The translations under genes and the position numbers were made by a program. Shown here piece by piece: positions 6,362 through 9,217 of a DNA stretch of 9,217 nt (position 1 is the stretch's first letter; each line of letters begins with the position of its first letter). The stretch is from contig PXSG01000014.1 in NCBI GenBank assembly GCA_003023485.1, forward strand, positions 1 through 9,217, read 5' to 3'. This DNA is from Halobacteriales archaeon SW_10_68_16 (lineage in GTDB: Archaea; Halobacteriota; Halobacteria; Halobacteriales; Haloarculaceae). The notes below the pieces were generated by a model. That model was not told the origin of the DNA and made no database searches. It worked only from the letters and a program-made list of their open reading frames with translations.

Positions 6362-7078
6362 ATGGACACTATCGGTGAACAATCAGTGGGGCTCCACGTC
6401 TCCTTCCCGTTCGGCGAGGAGCAGGTGTTCAGGTACGGGGCGATGGAGGACGTGCTCGAACTCTTGATCCGCAACCCGTTCCGGGAGTTCTCCGTGCGGC
6501 GACTCCGCGACATCACGGACAACGGTTCGAAGACGACGACGCGTGCGGTCGAGCTGCTCCGGCAGTTGGGACTCGTGTGCGTCGACGAGAGCGGACGCAG
6601 CAAGCGCGTGCGGATAAACCGCGAGCGGGTGACGATTCCGGACGAGCCGCTGTTCGCGCTGCCGCAAGACGAATTCCGCGAACCGGTCCGGGCGTTCGTC
6701 GAACGGGCTCGTGAGGAGGTCCCGTCGTTTTCGGCACTGGTCGTGTTCGGGAGCGTCGCCCGTGGCGAGGCCGACCGCCGAAGCGACATCGACGTCTGGG
6801 TACTGATCGACGGTGACGATCTCCTGCAGGCACGACGCACAGCGACCGACATCGCCGTCGAACTCGGCGAGCGGCGATTCGGCGACGAGGGGCATCGGTA
6901 CGAATTCGAGGTGCTGGTCGAGTCAGTGGAGTCGGCAGTGAGTCACGGCGAGGCGAACGACGGCATCGAACAAGTCTTGGCCGAGGGCGTCATGATCGAG
7001 GACTCCGACGCGTTGGGGCGCGTGAAGGACGTGGTGCTGGGTGAGGCCGACGCCGCGGAGGTGATCAACGATGAATAG
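6362..7078 (+). CDS. MNT-type nucleotidyltransferase with N-terminal winged helix (antitoxin-like)
   Basis: A 238-residue protein. Residues about 28-92 look like a winged helix-turn-helix (FSVRRLRDITDNGSKTTTRA, then VELLRQLGLV and a basic wing SGRSKRVRINRERV). Residues about 105-225 form a minimal nucleotidyltransferase: VVFGSVARGEADRRSDIDVW carries the exact GSX10DXD motif, with G130, S131 and metal-binding D142 and D144. In MNT/HEPN pairs such as MntA-HepT the MNT protein adds AMP to and silences its HEPN partner; the winged helix suggests it also represses its own promoter. The frame is open from 6263, but I choose ATG 6362 because it gives the family-like N-terminus and fits a leaderless promoter. 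The gene lies alone after secY, outside the ribosomal operon, and overlaps the next small ORF by 8 bases. Substrate and partner are inferred. Confidence 0.85.
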   Translation: MDTIGEQSVGLHVSFPFGEEQVFRYGAMEDVLELLIRNPFREFSVRRLRDITDNGSKTTTRAVELLRQLGLVCVDESGRSKRVRINRERVTIPDEPLFALPQDEFREPVRAFVERAREEVPSFSALVVFGSVARGEADRRSDIDVWVLIDGDDLLQARRTATDIAVELGERRFGDEGHRYEFEVLVESVESAVSHGEANDGIEQVLAEGVMIEDSDALGRVKDVVLGEADAAEVINDE

Positions 7079-7241
7079 AGAGGATCCATGCAGCGACGAG
7101 TTGAGTGCCGCCGTGGCAGCGTTCACCCAACGCGGCACCGTGGAACCGGGACTGGACGTAGACGGCGACGCGCTCCTGCAGCTGCGGAAGGCGTGTCGCG
7201 TCTTGGACGGCATTAAGGGCTCGCGGAGACGGACGAACTGA
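7071..7241 (+). pseudogene. Small 56-codon ORF, probable N-terminal fragment of a HEPN-type partner
   Basis: ATG 7071 to TGA 7239-7241 encodes 56 residues and overlaps the MNT gene by 8 bases, as expected for the second gene of an MNT/HEPN operon. The first 48 or so residues look like a genuine acidic haloarchaeal N-terminus, including a helix DALLQLRKACRVLDGIK (33-49). The last residues (GSRRRTN) are abruptly basic, as if out of frame. From memory, haloarchaeal partners of this type continue from such a helix into a middle helix and then a segment like the next ORF. The missing middle (about 25-30 residues) and the change of frame point to an internal deletion. It might still be a separate small protein, since TGATG couples it to the next start. 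Confidence 0.5.
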
Positions 7242-7462
7242 TGAACCACGAGGACGCATTCGAGTACGGAGTGCGGGCTGGCGCGTTCTCCGAGACGACG
7301 AAAGACGAACTCGTCGAACTCTGGCAGAACCACCGCAACGGGACGTACTACCAACAGGAGCGCGCGACCGCGGAGCAGGCCAAAGCGATGCTGAAATACG
7401 CCGAGTGCATGCACAACCACATCCCGAAGCTCGCCGGTCGGGCACACGACTGCATCTGCTGA
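7241..7462 (+). CDS. Small HEPN-like C-terminal protein, 73 residues, possibly a gene remnant
   Basis: The start ATG overlaps the previous stop (TGATG). The 73-residue product is mostly helical by composition: EDAFEYGVRAGAFS, then ELVELWQNHRNGTYYQQE and EQAKAMLKYAECMHNHI, ending in HDCIC. The R32-N33-x-x-Y36-Y37 stretch stands where HEPN RNases have their R-N-x4-6-H motif, but no histidine follows at the right distance, so RNase activity is doubtful. Position after an MNT gene supports a HEPN partner. HEPN domains are usually about 110-140 residues; 73 would cover only the second half. Either this is the C-terminal piece of a broken gene whose start is the ORF at 7071, or a short stand-alone protein. 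The cysteine pair at the C-terminus is unexplained. Confidence 0.55.
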   Translation: MNHEDAFEYGVRAGAFSETTKDELVELWQNHRNGTYYQQERATAEQAKAMLKYAECMHNHIPKLAGRAHDCIC

Positions 7463-7509
7463 AGCGACCGCGCCGGGGACCTCGAAACGGGCCGCCCAGT
7501 GTCACAGGA

Positions 7510-7517
7510 TTTATATC
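7510..7517 (+). promoter_or_regulatory. TATA box of the sugar transferase gene
   Basis: TTTATATC is a near-consensus haloarchaeal TATA box, centred about 27 bases before ATG 7541. Transcription would start at or next to the ATG, giving a leaderless mRNA. This decides the start codon: the in-frame GTG at 7499 lies upstream of the box and would not be on the transcript. Confidence 0.75.
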
Positions 7518-7540
7518 AGGCGTATATCTCTATAAAGACG

Positions 7541-8989
7541 ATGGCGTCCGGTCGGCGGTATCGTTTGACGGGCATCCTAGGCACGGCTGTCCTGACCACC
7601 GCTGCCGTGCTCGCCGCCAACCTTCCAGTAGTGCAGGAGACGTTCGCCCTCGTTCCCTTCTTCGGCAATCCCGCACCCGTCGTCCTTGCTGGGAGTTCCC
7701 TGTCGCTGGCTATCTCGACGACGGTCCTCGTGGTGGTGGCGACGATGTGGCCCCTCTACAAACCCCGACCCCGGCGCATCCTCGATACGATCCTCCTGAC
7801 ACAGAAGCGCATTCTGCTGGCGATGATCGGCCTGGCTGCGCTGGGGTACTTCAAGTGGAGTCACCGACTCCCCCGGAGTACGTTGATGCTCGCGACGGTC
7901 GTCTTGCTTGTATTCTTGCCGGCGTGGTTCCTGTTCATCCGCCGCCAGCCGACACGGACGTCCCGGGCGGTCCTCGTCGGCGACGATCCGGAAACGATGC
8001 GAGACATCCTCGCTGCGACCGACACGACCGTGCTGGGGCATGTTTCACCGCCGTCGTCGTACGTGGCCATGGGTGGCGCGGACGCTGCTCGGGTTAGCGC
8101 TGCCGATGGTGGGATGGTGGAACCGCGACTGGACGACCTGACACCGCTGGGCGGTCTCTCGCGACTTGACGAGATACTCGTGGAACACGACGTCGACACG
8201 GCGTTGCTCGCGTTCGCCGAAACCGACCGCGGTGAGTTTTTCGGCGCGCTCGACGCGTGTGCCGAACACGGCGTCACGGCGATGGTCCACCGCGACCACG
8301 CCGACGACGTCCTGACCGCCGAGCGGGCGGGCGGTGACCTGCTCGAAGTCGATCTCGAACCCTGGGACTGGCAGGACTACGTCGTCAAGCGCGCCTTCGA
8401 CGTAGCGTTTGCGGGCCTGGGGTTGCTCGTGCTGTCACCCGTGATGGCAGTCATCGCCGCCGCGATCAAACTCGACAGTCCGGGACCGGTCCTGTACAGC
8501 CAGGATCGCACCGCCGAGTTCGGCGAAACCGTTACCGTGTACAAGTTCCGGAGCATGGTCCCGGACGCAGAAGCCGAGACCGGGGTGAAACTCTCCGAGG
8601 AGGACGATGGGGGGTACGACCCCCGCGTGACGCGTGTCGGGCGGATTCTCCGGAAGACGCACTTGGACGAAATCCCGCAACTGTGGTCGATCCTCGTGGG
8701 TGACATGAGTGTCGTTGGCCCGCGCCCCGAACGGCCGGAACTGGACACGGAGATGGAAATCGACGCGTCCGAGTGGCGCAGTCGGTGGTTCGTCAAACCC
8801 GGGTTGACTGGGCTCGCCCAGATCAACGGCGCCACCGGCCACGATCCCGACGAGAAACTGCGCTACGACATCGAGTACATCCGCAGACGGTCGTTCTGGT
8901 TCGACATCAGGATCGTCATTCGACAGGTGTGGCAAGTGGCTATGGATTGTGTCGGCTTTCTGGTCTCCCGCGACCGGCCGCGGGAGTAG
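7541..8989 (+). CDS. Membrane polyprenyl-phosphate sugar-1-phosphate transferase (bacterial sugar transferase family)
   Basis: A 482-residue enzyme that moves a sugar 1-phosphate from a nucleotide sugar to a lipid phosphate carrier, the first step in building a surface glycan or exopolysaccharide. Layout: four membrane segments at about 11-31, 46-73, 91-105 and 113-133; a nucleotide-binding-like domain about 140-270 beginning RAVLVGDDPETM; a fifth hydrophobic segment at 286-308; and the catalytic domain to the end. Catalytic-domain motifs are complete: KRAFDV (283-288), SPGPVLYSQDR, YKFRSMVPDAE (from 334), THLDEIPQLW with D376-E377, VGPRPE (GPRP at 393-396), and KPGLTGLAQING (from 419). It is the WbaP/polyisoprenyl glycosylphosphotransferase type, with full length. 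In haloarchaea such enzymes sit in glycan clusters; no other glycan gene lies within this window, so the sugar and pathway cannot be named. Confidence 0.9.
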   Translation: MASGRRYRLTGILGTAVLTTAAVLAANLPVVQETFALVPFFGNPAPVVLAGSSLSLAISTTVLVVVATMWPLYKPRPRRILDTILLTQKRILLAMIGLAALGYFKWSHRLPRSTLMLATVVLLVFLPAWFLFIRRQPTRTSRAVLVGDDPETMRDILAATDTTVLGHVSPPSSYVAMGGADAARVSAADGGMVEPRLDDLTPLGGLSRLDEILVEHDVDTALLAFAETDRGEFFGALDACAEHGVTAMVHRDHADDVLTAERAGGDLLEVDLEPWDWQDYVVKRAFDVAFAGLGLLVLSPVMAVIAAAIKLDSPGPVLYSQDRTAEFGETVTVYKFRSMVPDAEAETGVKLSEEDDGGYDPRVTRVGRILRKTHLDEIPQLWSILVGDMSVVGPRPERPELDTEMEIDASEWRSRWFVKPGLTGLAQINGATGHDPDEKLRYDIEYIRRRSFWFDIRIVIRQVWQVAMDCVGFLVSRDRPRE

Positions 8990-8991
8990 CT

Positions 8992-9017
8992 GTGACATCC
9001 TCCCCGCCCTAAAGGGC
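8992..9017. mobile_element. Possible end fragment of an IS1341/TnpB-type element
   Basis: GTGACATCCTCCCCGCCC followed by TAAAGGGC, with a small GCCC-TAAA-GGGC stem-loop at 9006-9017, begins two bases after the sugar transferase stop. GTGACATCCTCC plus a GC hairpin is, from memory, a common outer end of haloarchaeal tnpB elements. The expected longer stem (CCCCGCCC paired with GGGCGGGG) is cut off after GGGC, and base composition falls sharply after 9018. No tnpB frame follows. It could instead act as a transcription stop for the gene before it. Confidence 0.4.
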
Positions 9018-9109
9018 TGTCTCTTACCCATAACTCAGTATCAGAGGATAAAATCAACCAGATAGAGTTTGAAAAGAAAGAATTGGTCAGGATACTCTTA
9101 TTATCCGGG

Positions 9110-9160
9110 CCGGTTCACGATGACTCACGCCTTACGAAGAGGAGTCAGTCCGTGAACCGG
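9110..9160. repeat. Interrupted inverted repeat
   Basis: CCGGTTCACG (9110-9119) is perfectly complementary to CGTGAACCGG (9151-9160). Inside it TGACTC (9121-9126) pairs with GAGTCA (9142-9147), leaving a 15-base loop and a small bulge. TTCACGAT within the left arm recurs as a direct copy at 9175-9182. It lies in a GC-poor, gene-free stretch after the possible element end. It could be a protein-binding or recombination site, a mobile-element end, or an RNA hairpin; nothing here decides. Confidence 0.7.
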
Positions 9161-9192
9161 GAGATACGTCTCAATTCACGATAAGTTTCGCT

Positions 9193-9217
9193 GAATGAGC
9201 GTCGCTGGCGCTCATTC
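9193..9217. repeat. Perfect 9-bp inverted repeat at window edge
   Basis: GAATGAGCG (9193-9201) and CGCTCATTC (9209-9217) are exact complements around a 7-base loop (TCGCTGG). The right arm ends on the last base of the window, so the repeat may be longer or part of a larger structure. It resembles the subterminal hairpins of IS200/IS605-like ends, but could equally be a terminator of a gene beyond the window. Confidence 0.65.

Noticed and set aside
7499..7540. Upstream GTG start for the sugar transferase
   Set aside because: The TATA box at 7510-7517 lies inside this extension; leaderless spacing points to ATG 7541.
1..9217. CRISPR arrays, tRNA or rRNA genes
   Set aside because: No regularly spaced repeats and no cloverleaf or rRNA sequence found on reading through; the only repeats are those listed.

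Overview
The window is haloarchaeal chromosomal DNA (class Halobacteria; by remembered protein resemblance close to Haloarcula and relatives). It is GC-rich, the proteins are strongly acidic, and the gene order S8-L6-L32e-L19e-L18-S5-L30-L15-SecY is the archaeal 'spc' ribosomal-protein operon. L32e, L19e and L30e-like extensions are archaeal/eukaryotic in type.

Bases 1-6252 hold the operon on the + strand: the last 35 codons of rps8, then rpl6, rpl32e, rpl19e, rpl18, rps5, rpl30, rpl15 and secY. Nearly every junction is a start/stop overlap (TAATG, ATGA or 8-nt overlaps), so the genes are probably translationally coupled. Two things break the regular pattern. First, rpl32e carries two tandem copies of its N-terminal helix-hairpin-helix module, giving 349 residues where about 240 is usual. 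Second, a 482-bp non-coding, hairpin-rich insertion sits exactly between the rps5 stop and the rpl30 start. It looks like an internally deleted IS200/IS605 (IS1341/TnpB-type) element or its orphan guide-RNA end. It has separated a perfect Shine-Dalgarno sequence in the rps5 tail from the rpl30 start codon it presumably once served.

Bases 6253-7462 leave the operon. The adenylate kinase gene that I expect after secY in haloarchaea is not here. Instead there is a winged-helix/MNT nucleotidyltransferase gene with an intact GSX10DXD motif, preceded by a leaderless-type promoter. Two tiny overlapping ORFs follow; they read like the N- and C-terminal pieces of one HEPN-type partner that has lost its middle.

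Bases 7541-8989 encode a membrane polyprenyl-phosphate sugar-1-phosphate transferase with its own TATA box at leaderless spacing. This type of enzyme starts assembly of surface glycans. The last 228 bases are gene-free. They start with what looks like another IS1341-type end fragment, drop in GC, and contain two strong inverted repeats, the second running to the window edge.
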